Of a DNA stretch of 64,000 nt, positions 21,649-34,080 are shown one piece after another. Location: assembly GCF_014839805.1 (NCBI RefSeq), contig NC_051138.1, forward strand, positions 12,274,983-12,338,982, in the 5' to 3' direction. The stretch's first letter is position 1, and each line of letters starts with the position of its first letter. The position numbers and the translations under genes are program-made. The notes below the pieces were generated by a model, which searched no databases, was not told the origin of the DNA, and saw only the letters and a list, made by a program, of their open reading frames with translations. The stretch is from Manduca sexta (lineage: Eukaryota; Arthropoda; Insecta; Lepidoptera; Sphingidae).

Positions 21649-23089
21649 AATAGTCTAGACGTTGCTGCGTGCCTGTCTATGCCTAAACCTATGTTTGAGT
21701 AATTGTTTTTTCAATCAATTTGTTTTTCTAGTAAATTATAATATACTTACAGATCGGTTTTTGAGAGAGAATTGGTCAACGCTCACCTTTGTCTGATGGT
21801 AAGTCAATGTATATCCATAATGGTACAGTAAGTAATCGTGAATGCAGTGCCAATCTTTGTGACAAAAGTTAGGACTTTAGGTTTTTTCAGATTGCGTTGT
21901 TTTTGTGACAATTGTTGGTACTGACCGGTTTAATTATGTTTTAAAAAACACGATACGTCTCTATCATACAAAACATGTATCAATGAGTCTAGAATTTAGA
22001 TTTACAATCATCGTTCCACTGACTTTTATTTATAATCTTTATAAATAATTCTCGGAACCTCCATCAACCCGATTAAAACTCAAACATCAAACTCCTAAAC
22101 TGCACTGCCACGCACGTATCCATAACTTTTAAAAGCACTTAAAAACAAAACAAATTATTCAACACGATTTCAGGAAGTCGACTCATCTGTATTCAAAACG
22201 CGTTATAAAAAAACTGTATGCATATTGTTTTCGAATTGGAAACCCATACTCTCTCGCGGAGTGGTGCGGTGCGCAGCGGACGCGACCGTCTCCTGCGCAC
22301 GCGCATGGAATAATAACACGAAGGCAGAAGGATCAATAACCTGCGCGAACGTGTGATGTGAATCCGTGTTGGCGAACAGGCCCGAACGTTTGTGTTGCAG
22401 GGATATGCGGGTGTTTATGGTAAAGATAGTTTTGCTTCTTTTGGGTGGTTTTTATATCGTAGCGTAACGAGTGCGCCACATAAAGGCTATTTGTCGTAAT
22501 ATTAACATAAAATTATATGTTAAATAAATTAAATAAGAGAATATTTCTACTTAGAGTCGTGGAGTGAATTTTGAAAACTACTGGTTCAGCTCTAAAAATT
22601 TTCTTAACAACAGGAACAATTATTCTTATACTACATTATAAGCTATATTTTATATAGGTAAGTTGCGAGTTATTTGAAAATCAAATGCTTTTGTCTGCAA
22701 ACATCGTACCTCAAGGTTATTGCGAGAATTTTTGTCTGTTACTTAAAACATCGTTAGATCATCAGAACTATAGCTAATTATCGAATGTAGAAATAGAATG
22801 CCAATTGGCCAGGTCCCTAATCTACGTGTTATAATATTGAATTTCACACGTTATTACGCTATGGACTGTTACAGGCGGCCGCAGTCGCGCGTCGACTCCC
22901 GGCTGTCGATATTAACAACGGCTTAAATTTAATACTGCCGCTGTCAAATCTATTGACGGCGTTTAGACCGGTAATTTATTATGTAGGTAAATTCATTTTA
23001 AAAGTATTATCCATAATCACATTATGCGGCTTAGTTACGGACCTTTATATCCCGTAAAGATCTAAAATCCTTATATATAATATCTTCTT
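21649..23089. other. Unique stretch with CpG island at 22240-22420
   Basis: The island includes GCGGAGTGGTGCGGTGCGC and CGCACGCGCATGG. TTGCAGGGATATGCGG near 22397 looks like a splice acceptor context, followed 20 bases on by TATGGTAAAG, a donor-like word. A tiny exon is conceivable but cannot be supported. A weak LINE-like trace lies at 21776-21810 (CTGATGGTAAG). Confidence 0.3.
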
Positions 23090-23240
23090 AACAGAATTTC
23101 GGCCACAGCTGCGAATCTTGACGGTGATCTGCCAAGGCCGCAGGACATATAGTGCACAAGTGTGTGCGCAATACACAGGTGCACTCTCTTTTCTTCACTC
23201 TCATAGTCCGGCGAGACGGACATCCGAAATTACATAAAGT
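23090..23240 (-). mobile_element. SINE D, 3'-part fragment
   Basis: Antisense fragment holding the distal body: GAATTTCGGCCACAGC, GTGTGTGCGCAATACACAGG, CACTCTCATAGTCCGGCGAG. The head and the middle are missing. The break lies just after GGACATCCGAAATTA. Confidence 0.7.
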
Positions 23241-24284
23241 CTCAAATTTAAATAAATCATTTATTTGTACCTATAGCTTGACTAGGTAATAAACGCTGCT
23301 TGGGGGCGCTACTTTTGCTTTTCGTTTTAAAGTTAGCGTTGCCATTACAAGAAATCAATTATATTTTTCGTCGCAACATGGCAGAGCTGTTTGTCTTTCT
23401 GATTGGGCAATAATTTAAAAAACCTTTTTACAATTTATGGTATTTATAAAAAACATGTCTATATATCCACAGCCTGTTATATAAACAACACTTACTTACT
23501 GAAATTTATTGTCTCCACCCAATTTTTTATACATTTAGCTCTGTATTAATGAATAATTCAATGTGCAACATCGGGCTCTCACGCGTCACAGCGCGTAGAG
23601 CACGAGTCCAAATTAATATCACAAATTCCTAATTACCAACGAGGCAATGATTTACAAAGCCATTAGTGTGCAAGGGCGATTGTAAATTTAAGTTTTGGCA
23701 CAATTTATTAGCGGGAATCGTAGCTCGGTGCGCAGTATTGGCGGCAAACAAACCTCTCGCTTGCAGAGTTTGATGACTCCGAAATTAGTATACAATGTTA
23801 CGTTTATAAATTTAAATGTAACAAGTTATTGTTGAGTTATGCGAGATGACTAGGGCGTTGTTGTTTGTTGGAGTTAGGATGTACAGTAAGGACGTGGTTT
23901 ACGGTTGTTAATATTTCAAGTTTTAACTGATTTAGGAATGTAAGCAAACTTTTACCTTAATATTGTACTAGTTCACTATATAAAAAAAAATGTTGTTAAT
24001 TTATTTTACACTAAACCGCACATTTATCTTAAAATTTATAAGAAACTTCAGGAGTAAATATGCTCTACGGAAATAAATTTGTCATAATAATAGATTTATG
24101 ACGAAGGACGTTAGTTTTTTTGGCAAAATAGATGTCTAATGTGTTAAAATACTAATTTCTATAATAAAAGAGATGTACGATGAAATTATGTATTTACTTT
24201 TCCTGATTTTCGTGTCTTGTTCTAACTTCTAACATACGATCGATAAGTGTGGTGCATGACATGTTAATTACACTAATTACTTTT
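23241..24284. other. Unique AT-rich stretch, no gene seen
   Basis: No repeat or reading frame recognised. A GC-richer patch lies around 23575-23600. Confidence 0.45.
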
Positions 24285-24465
24285 AGGGGCCTTATTCTCT
24301 ATCCCGCACGTTATTTTGACAGTGCGTAACAAGCACGTAACACAACCCATCATGTTTAGTACTATAGAAATTTGGCTTACAGAATACCATTCCACGCACA
24401 TTTCTCGAAGATAACATGACACGGCCACGTTACGCGTTTACACTATCATACAGAATAAGGGCCCT
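24285..24465 (-). mobile_element. Palindromic MITE, family A, copy 4
   Basis: Full-length minus-orientation copy, very similar to copies 2 and 7. It has CATCATGTTTAGTACTATAG in the middle and AATAAGGGCCCTG at the right end. Confidence 0.82.
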
Positions 24466-24595
24466 GATCGGTGTTGCAAGTTTTGCTGCTATTTGACGTG
24501 TTTAATAATCGAACTATCGACTTCACTGTTCGTTGTTAAACTACTTACCCGATGGGTTAACATTTTTGAATGAGTTAAAAACGGTGTGAAATTTA

Positions 24596-24757
24596 AAAAT
24601 ATTGTATAATTATAATATGTAGGTAGATATAGTAACTTTGAATTTTCGGACGACCAACACCTCAGTCCGCGCCGTGATCATAAAGGCTGCAATTTTCGAA
24701 ACGTCAGGAGAAAACCATAATATAAAAACCGCGATAAAATCCGAAAAATTCGTAGTT
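24596..24757 (+). mobile_element. Penelope-like element 3' UTR fragment
   Basis: Sense copy of the 3' UTR seen at 51.9-52.06 kb. It keeps ATGTAGGTAGATATAGTAAC, CAACACCTCAGTC, GAAACGTCAGGAGAAAA and AACCGCGATAAAATCCGAAA. The stem before GAAACGTC is damaged by a short deletion. No coding part remains. Confidence 0.65.
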
Positions 24758-26885
24758 CTATTTCGATTATCTATAAACTTCACTTCTACATGAATATCGT
24801 ATGATGCGTTATTATGTGATGATAAACATCGTAGAAACTAAAAACAAAATTTTTACCATTTCTACTTCTCATGCCCATTTATTCTTAGGGCTCCTACAAA
24901 CTTGTCGGGTGGTAGCGGCACGACCGCCTCGCCGAAAGGTTAATTCTCAAAGATTGACACAACACAAACGATGCTAAACTCAAAGACCTAAGAGCGTATT
25001 CATATACCGCTAAGTGCCGCGCGGCTGCAGCGCGGCTGTCTTTTTTTATACGGATTAATCTTGCCGCGCGAAGCGACGGTCGTCTCTAGTCGTGCGACTA
25101 ATTTGAAGTCGCCTTAAAATTCGATTACGCTTTTACGATTCTTTGCTTAGCATAGATTGATTTGAAATGTTTGATGGAGACCTGAATAGTCTAATAGATT
25201 ATACTTGTCTTAAGATCTCGGAGTATTCGAGAGCGATAACAAAACCTTACTATAAGGTGTCCAATTTACTAGTTTATCAATGAAACTTACCAGAATTTTT
25301 AGTCATAAAATCAAAACTAACTGCTTATTTGAACTTCATTATTACGCAAACGGAACGTACCTTTTCGATCATTACGCACAATAATCATTCTATGTGGTTC
25401 ACTCAATTAAAAGGTTATTTGCGCACAGTCCGACTAACTAAAGTTAAATTACGTTTCAACAAGGTTAATGATAGACCAGGCGTTTCAATCAGAACGCATT
25501 CGAAAGACACATGTACTATTTCGAAAATCCTTATAAACTAAAGTTTATTAGGTGTGGTTTTCCTGTGACTGTCATTCTTGTGGATACATTTCTTTTTATT
25601 GATTGTCTTTTGTTCTAACACGTTTTATTTTAAAATATCTACGATTAATCGAAACGTGGCGAATTAAATGTCAATAATAAATGTAACAATGGATGCTGCT
25701 GTCAAATTATCACAATGATCGTAGCATCATAATTTTATTAGTAATATTAATGTTTAAGACATTAGTGTGATCTCGGCATTAGAGTTTTAACAATAATCAT
25801 TATACATCTGTCAGTCGAGTATGCCATTCTTTCACCACAAAAATTTTAGTTTAACAAAACAAATTAATTAATTTTCATGTTTTTAAAGCAGTTAACCAAA
25901 ATAACAAACTATTAATAAATCACAAAATTCTCACTAGAGCAGACGGCGCGTTTCATAATAATACAAATGGAGTTCCGAGTTGTTTTGTTTCGATTTTGAC
26001 TGTTTGTTTTGTTGTGTGTTACGTCATTTTATACTCGAGTTTGAGTTAATAAGGTCATAAAAATAAATACCCTATATGTATTGTTTTCTATTAACAAAAA
26101 ACAAGTGAACAATAATTTAATTGCGTTTAATATTTTTATAATATATCAGTACTCGGAATACGAAACTGGAAGTTACGTTTACACATTTGTATACGGCTTT
26201 TTAATAAAAATACTGATAGAATATAATTCGTTCTAAATAGTTAATTTCAGCAAAAAAAAAAAAAAAACAATATGGCGTCTCCAGAAGCCGGCGTCCGACG
26301 TTCGCTGTCTCACTGATCAGATGGCGGAAAGTCTATTATGCAGTGTTTTCATTTCGGCAACGACAAAATCCTACTTCCTGCTCATAATCATTTAAATATG
26401 AAAGTTTGTGAATATGTTTGATAAAAGTTAAATTTGGATGAAATCTTGCACATAGATAGAGAAGGCCCTACCAACGTATACCCTTTTTATCTCAGAAACG
26501 TGCACGACTTTGATTCAGAGAAGAAAAAATGTACTAAGCCTAGCGCGTAGAGCCGTGAGCTAGCCCGTGTAAATATAGCAATATAATTGTTAACATTTAA
26601 TGTCTCACTTCGTTATCAAGCCCTAATCTTACAAGTACAAAAAACACCTACATATCACCAAACTCCATCCGATTTGAGCAGAAAATAATGAATAGAAAAG
26701 AACAACTGCAAAACATTTCACGAGAGTCGGTGTGCGGTGTCGCTAATCGGATGGCGGGAAGTCTCTATTAGGTCGGTGACGCGACTCGTGATAATTTACT
26801 ACTGCCTCCGCGTTTCGATGCGGCTGGCGAACGAGAGACGACAGCGATTACAGCCAACGATATCGAGAAGGGAATAAACACGTGC
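24758..26885. other. Unique stretch; GC patches and paired GATGGCGG motifs
   Basis: A GC-rich patch with GCCGCGCGGCTGCAGCGCGG lies at 25015-25080. A 16-base A-run (26252-26267) is followed by TATGGCG. Two ~32 bp related words with GATGGCGG occur at 26309-26340 and 26739-26771. Between 26400 and 26560 is a worn repeat-like trace (TTTGGATGAAATCTTGCACA). No gene is supported; a 70-codon frame at 25329-25541 lacks a domain. Confidence 0.4.
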
Positions 26886-27220
26886 CATCATCATCATCAT
26901 CATTAGCCCTGTATTACGTACTGTCCCACTCTGCTGGACACGGGCCTCCTCTACTACTGAGTGGGATTAGGTTTTAGTCCACCACGCTGGCCAAGTGCGG
27001 ATTGGTAGACTTCACACACCCTCAAAATTCCTATAAAGAACTTCCCAGGTATGCAGGTTTCCTCAGGACGCTTTCCTTCACCATTAAAGCAAGCGATAAT
27101 TCACAAAGAATACACACATAATTTCTTTTAGAAAATGTAGAGGTGTGTGCCCTTGGGTTTTGAACCTGCGGACATTCGTTACGGCAGTCCGTTCCACACC
27201 CAACTAGGCTATCGCTGCTT
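26886..27220 (-). mobile_element. SINE B, full-length copy with CAT/ATG tail
   Basis: Antisense, complete from tail (CATCATCATCATCATCATTA) to head (ACCCAACTAGGCTATCGCTGC). The B box reads GGTTCAAAACCC. Slightly diverged from the 6971 and 38745 copies. Confidence 0.85.
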
Positions 27221-27271
27221 TCATATACACGTGTAAAATCTTATAATAACTTTTATGTTATACTTGATTTG

Positions 27272-27655
27272 ATTCCCTCCTAACCGAATTTCGGCCACGG
27301 CGACCAATCTCAGCGGAGATCAGCCAAGTACGCAGGACATAATATTATACCGTGCAAGTGTGTGCGCAATACACGGGTGCACTCTCTGTTCCTTCACTCT
27401 CATAGTCCGGTGAGATGGCAATCGGACATGACCGAAGAGAGATCAGGCGCAGGACCAACTGCTTTACGTGTTTTCCGTAGCACGGGGGTATTACACCACC
27501 AATTTCCTGATTCCGAGCTGCGACTGAGTAATTGTTTTAAGATGGAAAAACCCAGTCACCATTATTTTGGCCCGGCCCGGGATTCGAACCCAGGACCTCA
27601 GCGCGGTAGTTGTACTCGTACCATGAACAATTACAACTACGCCACCGAAGCAGCC
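27272..27655 (-). mobile_element. tRNA-derived SINE, family D, best full-length copy
   Basis: Reading the minus strand, the head has an A-box-like GGTGGCGTAGTTGTA and a B box GGTTCGAATCCC at about 27586-27597. Body blocks are GGGTTTTTCCATCTTAAAA, CAATTACTCAGTCGCAGC, GGTCCTGCGCCTGAT and GTCCGATTGCCATCTCACC, and it ends GCCGAAATTCGGTTAGGAGG. The head is nearly the same as SINE C. A 100-codon plus-strand frame across it is a chance frame. Confidence 0.82.
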
Positions 27656-30600
27656 ATTTTATAATTAATTAGGTGTGCAAAAACACATGCTCTGTTATAT
27701 GGAATTGGATAGTGAAAAGTTGATAATTTAAAGGTTATTGTTATTGTTCACAAAAAGAGTTTACAGGAATCACATAACAAGATTGAAAAGTAAATCACAT
27801 AGTTGATAGCGATTTTAGTTAAAAATAATCCAAATTTACTATCGATGAATAAGCCAATTAAATTGACACTTTTTATCAGTTGTATGGACTGATCTCAATA
27901 CCAGGATAACAGACAAACAAAGAGATTTAATATGAACATAATTAAGGCAACCGCCCGTCGCTTGACGCGTGGCCACGTGACATCAATTTATATTCTAAAC
28001 TAGGGCCACGTCGGTCGCGGTAAAAGCTAGAAATAGCTTGAATCAAAAAAGGACAACGGAGAGGCAGTGTAGTATAGTGCCTTCCCATTTTTGCCTGCGC
28101 ATTATTAGAGACAGTGAAGGACAGGAATTAAAAGTGATGAGGCTAGGACTCTAGCATTTTGGAGTCATATAGTTTGGCATTGGGTTTGTATAAATCAAAT
28201 TTATCAAGTGTTTTGTATACACGTAAGGTTTGATTTTAAGTGTTTTCAGTGGTTTGTGTTCAGGACTGTGCGACAGCTCGGTCAATTGATTAATGAATAC
28301 AAATTTTATTAATTAACAAATTAAATAGCATCGACTTTGGTGCCCTCGAAATTCACTACGTGATCCCACATTGAAATAAGAACATCGAAATAACTAGAAG
28401 GTGTCACAGGTGCCAAAATCATGATATGACGTTGACATGACATTGACACGATAACTATTTGACAGCGATATAGACTAGAGTGGTCACAAGTCAGGGTGGA
28501 TATTGACAGGGCTACATTTTCGTAGGTGTGTCCGTCTAAATCATACAATGTCTGTTCAGAACAGTTATTGTAAAGCTTTTAAACTACGTTGCTCGCGATT
28601 ATTAAAAGTTTCACTCCGAAATTATATATATTTTTAAATAAGTAATGTAAATATTATTTATCATTGTAATTCTATTCAATCGATCTAAACAATCATTCCT
28701 CCCTTATTAACCGAAGATAAATACGGTCTATATGAGGGTTTATTACATCTAATGATTTGTCTATGTTTAGTTGTAAGTATTGGAAGTTTAAATGGGTTGC
28801 TCTTTACTTTGTCATATGCTAAAGTTAAATATACATAATATTATATGTTGTTAGCTCGCTCGAATAAATAAGAATAACCAGCAAATAAATTTATCCTCAA
28901 ACATTTATTTCATGTTACCGAAGTTTGATGATAAAGTATAATTTAATTAAAATAGACGATTTCCTTGTACGTATTATTACAGTTAACAGTTATAAAACCC
29001 CTCCACTAATACTTAGACTTTAAGGTATGGTATTAAAGTTCAATTTGATTTTAAGTATTATTACGAATGTTATGTACGGAAATATAGAAAAGTGTTGTTT
29101 TTAGACTTTTTCAGGCAAATTTAAAAAAATTTCTTTCCTTAAGCACCATCCTCGTACTTCAAGGAATATTATAAAAAAAGAGATAACGAAATCGGTTAAG
29201 CTGCTCTCGAAATTTGCGCCTAGAAAGACATTCAGCGATTATTTTTTATATTATGGATGTAACTGACGGCATTGTAAGTGTGGAAATATTTCTCCATTCA
29301 GACATATTTTTTATATTTTTAATATGTTACAGCAATTAGTACAAAAACGTAATCCTTTTATGGAAACAGCATTAAAATTCGATAAATAATGCAGTAATTC
29401 AAATTTCAAATATTGTTACGAGCAGGAGAACGCGTGAAGTGGGGATATTGCTCCATCTCTTTCTTTCGCACATCTCATAATTCCCGATGACGTCACATAC
29501 AAGTATTTTGTTCCTTTCCTGTCCTTTTTTCTACTACCTAATTTCAATGGTTTTTAATTTATCGATTTTCACCAGATTTCAATGTTTTTTTTTTGTTTTA
29601 GAATTTATACGACGTACATATTTTAAAAAAGTTATAAAGAAAAAAATAAGTCAAACACCAGTGATTAGAATCAGTAGTCAGAATAGGGATTCTGAAGCTT
29701 TGTTCGAATAATTAGTGAATCATTCAAAGACACAACAAATTCGAGAGTCGTATTGTACATTCCAGAGGGTGACGATTGTCGACGCATATTATGTAAACTA
29801 AGCATCATTCGATACTCCCTGTTTGTTTCATATAAATTATTTATTAGCTTCAACTGTACATACTTGAGGTCTTAATGTATACAGCTTTTGTTTCAAATTA
29901 GCCTACAATATATTTAATAATAATTTACTCAGTCACTGCATAGATGATATTTACAGTGGGATATTTTTTATTTACGGTTCTTTTAATTTGGTTCCACTTT
30001 ATGTCTTTGACCTTTGTACAGAAATTCGTTTGCCATAATCCATATTGTTAAAAATGAGGCGATTGAAGTATTCGAAAGAGACATAATGATTCGATTTAAC
30101 TATTATAAATATCGATTACAGGTAACAATCGACATACCCGCCACTGCCAGTGTCCATTAGGCCGAACATGTTTTCGCTTGTTCCATCGTCTCTAAATACT
30201 TTAAAAAAGAACATATATGACGCATCTGTCGTTAGTGTTCGGCTGTGCCGTTTAAATTAAGATCAGTTTATATAATTAAATCTTTTCGTTTTCCGAACGA
30301 TATAACGATGAGCATAAAGTTTTGATTAAATATGTCTCTCAAAGTTTAATTATACTGTCTGGTGATATTTTTAACTATAAAGGTATTGCTAAAAATTTGT
30401 GAAAAAAAACGTACATTTCTCGTACAAATATTCTGCTTATTTCTTAGTATAACATGGATAAAAAAAACTGCAACTTATTTCGTGAATCGGATTTTTTTTA
30501 TTGTAATAAATATAAAGACATACTTTTATTATTAATATACATGTGGGCATTGAATCTCCCAGATAATTATGGTGTCTTGAGAGATATGGAAATGGAAGGC

Positions 30601-30979
30601 TTATATGCATATAGTAGAAGAGTCAACAGATAAAACAAAGCGCTGCTGGTAATCCATGTGCCTACATTGTGATATTATGTTTATTGTTTTTGTGTTCGAG
30701 CCGTAGGGTGTCCAGCGGAGTAGAATGATTAATTACGTTATGGTGATGAACGATGTTTATATTTGATGCGCCAAATCATGCAATTAATATTTTTCGGGTA
30801 ATTAAAAAGCAATCAAGCGGTAAAACAACATTCAATGTGGTTGCGAATAATTTAATAAATCAAGTGTTCTAAATTTAAATTTGAAAATTTATTTAAATGT
30901 TTTAAAAAAAGAATATTGTGTACTTAATACTCGCCAAAAAGTTTCTCTATCATAAAAAAATATATAATATTTTATGCGA
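27656..30979. other. Longest repeat-poor stretch, part 1; no gene seen
   Basis: AT-rich sequence with none of the window's repeat families. A CACGTG E-box word lies at 27972-27977. Frames of 60-75 codons on both strands (28321-28548 minus, 29487-29711 plus) have no domain. It reads like intron or intergenic DNA. Confidence 0.45.
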
Positions 30980-31260
30980 TTGTTCAACGGTCATCCTGGC
31001 CACATCGTTTAGTTGTTCGTTGCCGGTATTTAGTGCAAGTGTTATAGGTCTTTTTTCACGTGCCAGTGGTATTTATAGTGACGCGCCGGTGGGATCGCGT
31101 CGTGCGGTTCCCGAATGCCGATGCACAAGTAATGTGGAACGGTGACGTGTCAATCCGCACTGGACGGTTTGGACGGCCGGCAACTACCGACGTGCGGGTC
31201 GGTGGACGATATTTCGGCGTAGTATTTTAGCGTACACGACGGGTAATGTTACATCGGTGT
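30980..31260 (+). promoter_or_regulatory. CpG-rich island, candidate promoter or 5' exon
   Basis: A sharp GC and CpG rise with many CG words (GACGCGCCGG, GGATCGCGTCGTGCGG, CGACGTGCGGGTCGG) between AT-rich flanks. A TATTTATAG word at 31069-31077 lies ~10-60 bases before the densest part, and GGGTAATG at the far end could be a weak donor. Insect promoters need not be CpG islands, so this is inference from composition and position in a repeat-poor region. Confidence 0.25.
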
Positions 31261-31499
31261 ATATAACTTTCTTTTTTTTTCGGTTAAATCGGGACGAAGA
31301 CGTTTAATGCGATCGTCTAGATTGTTTGCAATTTGTGTCAATTCGTATTTGTTATATTTACATTAGTGCAGAAACTGAACACGCATAATCGTGTCTAGAC
31401 ACATTTTAATAAGTTGGTATTTTTTTTACTTGTACTTAAAGGGAAACGCTATATTTTTTTCCACACATTCATCACCCTAATTTAACAATTAATGTTACT

Positions 31500-31625
31500 T
31501 ACCACGATTAAGGGCACCCGGCCGGGGCGTCCGAGCGTGTCCGAATACGTCCGTAGACTGGCGTCAGGTGTCCGGCATTAGGCGTCCGGGGACCGGGGCT
31601 CGACAGGCCCCGGCGAGAGCACTCA
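31500..31625. other. GC-rich block with periodic GTCCG words and a GC hairpin
   Basis: GTCCG starts at 31529, 31539, 31549, 31570 and 31584; the first three are exactly 10 bases apart. The block ends in the hairpin CCGGGGC-TCGACAG-GCCCCGG (31593-31613). No reading frame stays open through it. It could be a protein-binding array, part of a 5' UTR, or a worn GC-rich repeat. Confidence 0.35.
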
Positions 31626-33235
31626 TAATCAAGTTGACTACCGATTCGAATTATTTAAAATTCGAATAAAAAGTCGTTCCAAATTTAAATTTTATTTAAA
31701 AAGAATGATGAGGTTATCCACAGAATAAACGATGAGTTTATTATAATTTTATTGGGACTTGTAAAATCGCGATAAACTAGTGGTTCAAGTAATGGACATG
31801 TCTTAAAAAATATCAACCAGACTGAACATTACGGCATATACATCAATCAATCCGTGTCAACGTTGCTCGCCCACATGGGCAATAGTTGCTGCTTTGTGAT
31901 ATCAATTGAGATTGTGCGCTACAAGATCGGGTGTCGCCTTGCGGTACATCCAATGAGTTATCTAATGTGGTAATTGAGTTACGATTAGACATAAATCAGT
32001 TTGTCTAAATTGTTAATCAATACTTAATATAAGCTTTTACTAATTCACTAATAGTTCTATTAATTTCTCACAAACAGCTCAAGACATCATTTATTAATAA
32101 AAAGAACTGGATTTTGTTAACATTTAGACTTTTATTTGTATAAAAGAAAGAAGCTTTTCTTGATATACGGGAATATAATATAATTAATATAATGTAATGA
32201 TATAACGCTTACCGTTATAAAATTAAATACGCAATAAAATATGTAAAAAAAACTTCTATAGCGAAGACAACTGTTAAGCATACTTAGTATTTTAAAATGT
32301 AATAATATTATTATAAAAATATTTTCACTAATCACAAAATATTTAGAAACACAAATAAAAATATTACGTTCCATTTCACGCATTCTAACAGCTGATTCAA
32401 AAAAACACGCCGTTTCATTCGCGCGGACGTGGAAAATCTTAATGAAAATCGCACCAACATATTAGTGCCGTTTGGTTACAAAGATTTAAACTTTACCACG
32501 CAGTTATTAAGGTTGTGAGACGCAGTTTGAAACGTGTTGGTCGAATTTGATCCGCGTCGACCGTGTGACGTAATATGTGTCGTGAGAGAGCACATCTGCG
32601 CGTAAATACGTGAAACTACACGGATTTGTCGCCGTATGCTTATATTTATTAATTATTCCTACAAACAGGTTCAGTAGTCGTACATTAAACAATAAAATCT
32701 AAAGTTTTTATACTGAAATAATATTATGATTACATAATATGAATAATTGGTTTAATAAAAAGTAATTTTAGGGTTTTATTTTATGACTGTTGAATAAATC
32801 AACCATTTAGGACAATAAATTAATCACACTATATACAGATGCAGTATAATAATACACACTGTATAAAATGCACGGGACATTAACCTAAAAATGACAAGCG
32901 CCAAATACAAAGAACGCAATGAAACAATGGCCGAGATCGTATTCTAATATAACATCGAAAATCTAGTTTACTGTTAAAAAACTAGTGTAATTTTTCTTTA
33001 TTTTTCTTATACTTTGACTGTGATTAATTATACTGTGTTCATTGAAATAAATATAAACATGTTCACTTATTAAATATTCTTTAAAACTTACGTATGTGTT
33101 TGTTTGATTATTATTAATTGAAAGTATAAAAAATGGTTCAGTTAAAAAATCGGCGCGTAACCAATTTATTTGTAGTATCTATTTGTATACAGTTTTAATC
33201 TGCGATATGGATCCATTTTGTGCTTAAATAAAATA
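31626..33235. other. Longest repeat-poor stretch, part 2; no gene seen
   Basis: AT-rich, with a TTTCGCGCGGACG-like patch near 32415 and several short frames without domains (32132-32383 and 32507-32692, minus). No repeats recognised. Confidence 0.45.
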
Positions 33236-33776
33236 CAGTAGAACCCGTTTAATACGATCACGCTTAATACGATTTCTCGCATAATACGCCATTTCGCATC
33301 AGTCCCTGCAACTTGAGACATGTTTTCATACATTCTTTAACGCATAATACGATTCGTCATCCCGTTTAATACGCCCTAACGCCAACACATATTAAACCTC
33401 TGCGGTGAGTCAACTCCGATTTTGTCACACGCCCAGGCATTATCAGCAGTTCATGATTTAAGACGCTATGTAACTTCTTTGAATCAAAGCGAAGACGCAC
33501 TACAAAAGTTAAATTACGTTGAAAATCTTGTAATTGCTAATGCCTCAAAATCTTTTTGTCAAACTAAAATAAGTGATTATTTTAAATAACGTGATAGATA
33601 CACGGCATTTTATATAACGTACATAATTTTTAAATGTACAATTCAATACCTAATATTAATACATACGTATGTAGTAGGTCCGTTTTTTATTTCCCTATAT
33701 CCCGCATAATACGCTTTCCCGCTTAAGACGCGTTTGTGGTTGTGTCGTGTGTGGTTATACGCGTGGATTTACAAAT
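33236..33776 (+). mobile_element. pogo/Tigger-like DNA transposon, internally deleted
   Basis: The left end CAGTAGAACCCGTTTAATACG follows a TA and is typical of Tigger/pogo termini. Subterminal direct repeats of the type CGCATAATACG and CGCTTAATACG recur at both ends. Between them only the transposase C-terminus survives. The right terminus is poor: GTTATACGCGTGGATTTAC near 33756-33774 is a weak match to the left end. The copy is non-autonomous and eroded, with most of the DDE domain gone. Confidence 0.72.
33380..33589 (+). pseudogene. Tigger-like transposase, C-terminal fragment
   Basis: A 69-codon frame after a stop at 33377 and ending at TAA 33587-33589. The tail reads HDLRRYVTSLNQ ... 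ENLVIANASKSF then QTKISDYFK. A short helical segment followed by QTKI-x-DYF/DFF at the very C-terminus is the usual end of pogo/Tigger/jerky-type transposases. Neither the DNA-binding CENP-B-like domain nor the DDE catalytic part is present, so it cannot be an active enzyme. The surrounding transposon ends support the call. Confidence 0.68.
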
Positions 33777-33815
33777 TAGATGTTTCCATAGCTAAATGAA
33801 CTGTAGACCCGAGTA

Positions 33816-34080
33816 TCATAACTATATTATAAATGCGAAGTTTGTGAGGATAGATCTATGGATGTACGTATGTTTGTTCCTCTTTCATGAAAAAACTACT
33901 GAACGGGTTTGGATAAAACTCTACAGTAATATTGGTTATACATCAGAATAACACATAGGCTACAATTTATAATGATTTTGTGTAATTTGGTCATAATATA
34001 ATGATACATATCAAGTAAGTTGGAGTAAAATTATCCCGGAAAACTCCATCACGCGGGCGAAGCCGCGAGCAAAAGCTAGT
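33816..34080 (+). mobile_element. Non-autonomous Helitron with intact ends
   Basis: It starts with TC and ends with CTAGT. The preceding base is A and the following base is T, as expected for insertion between A and T. Eight bases before the terminal CTAGT is the hairpin CGCGG-GCGAAG-CCGCG (34052-34067). The 265 bp interior carries CTACTGAACGGGTTTGG and ATACATCAGAATAACACA, which I recall from many lepidopteran Helitrons. No RepHel coding sequence, so it would depend on an autonomous partner. Confidence 0.7.

Noticed and set aside
22390..22432. Micro-exon between TTGCAG and TATGGTAAAG
   Set aside because: Short splice-like words are frequent and nothing links this to a transcript.
26272..26316. 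14-codon small ORF after a CAAAA..AACAATATGG start context
   Set aside because: Start context is attractive and an AG precedes the A-run, but the peptide is tiny and unsupported; the motif is better noted as a possible binding site.
27362..27664. 100-codon plus frame
   Set aside because: Antisense of a full-length SINE D.
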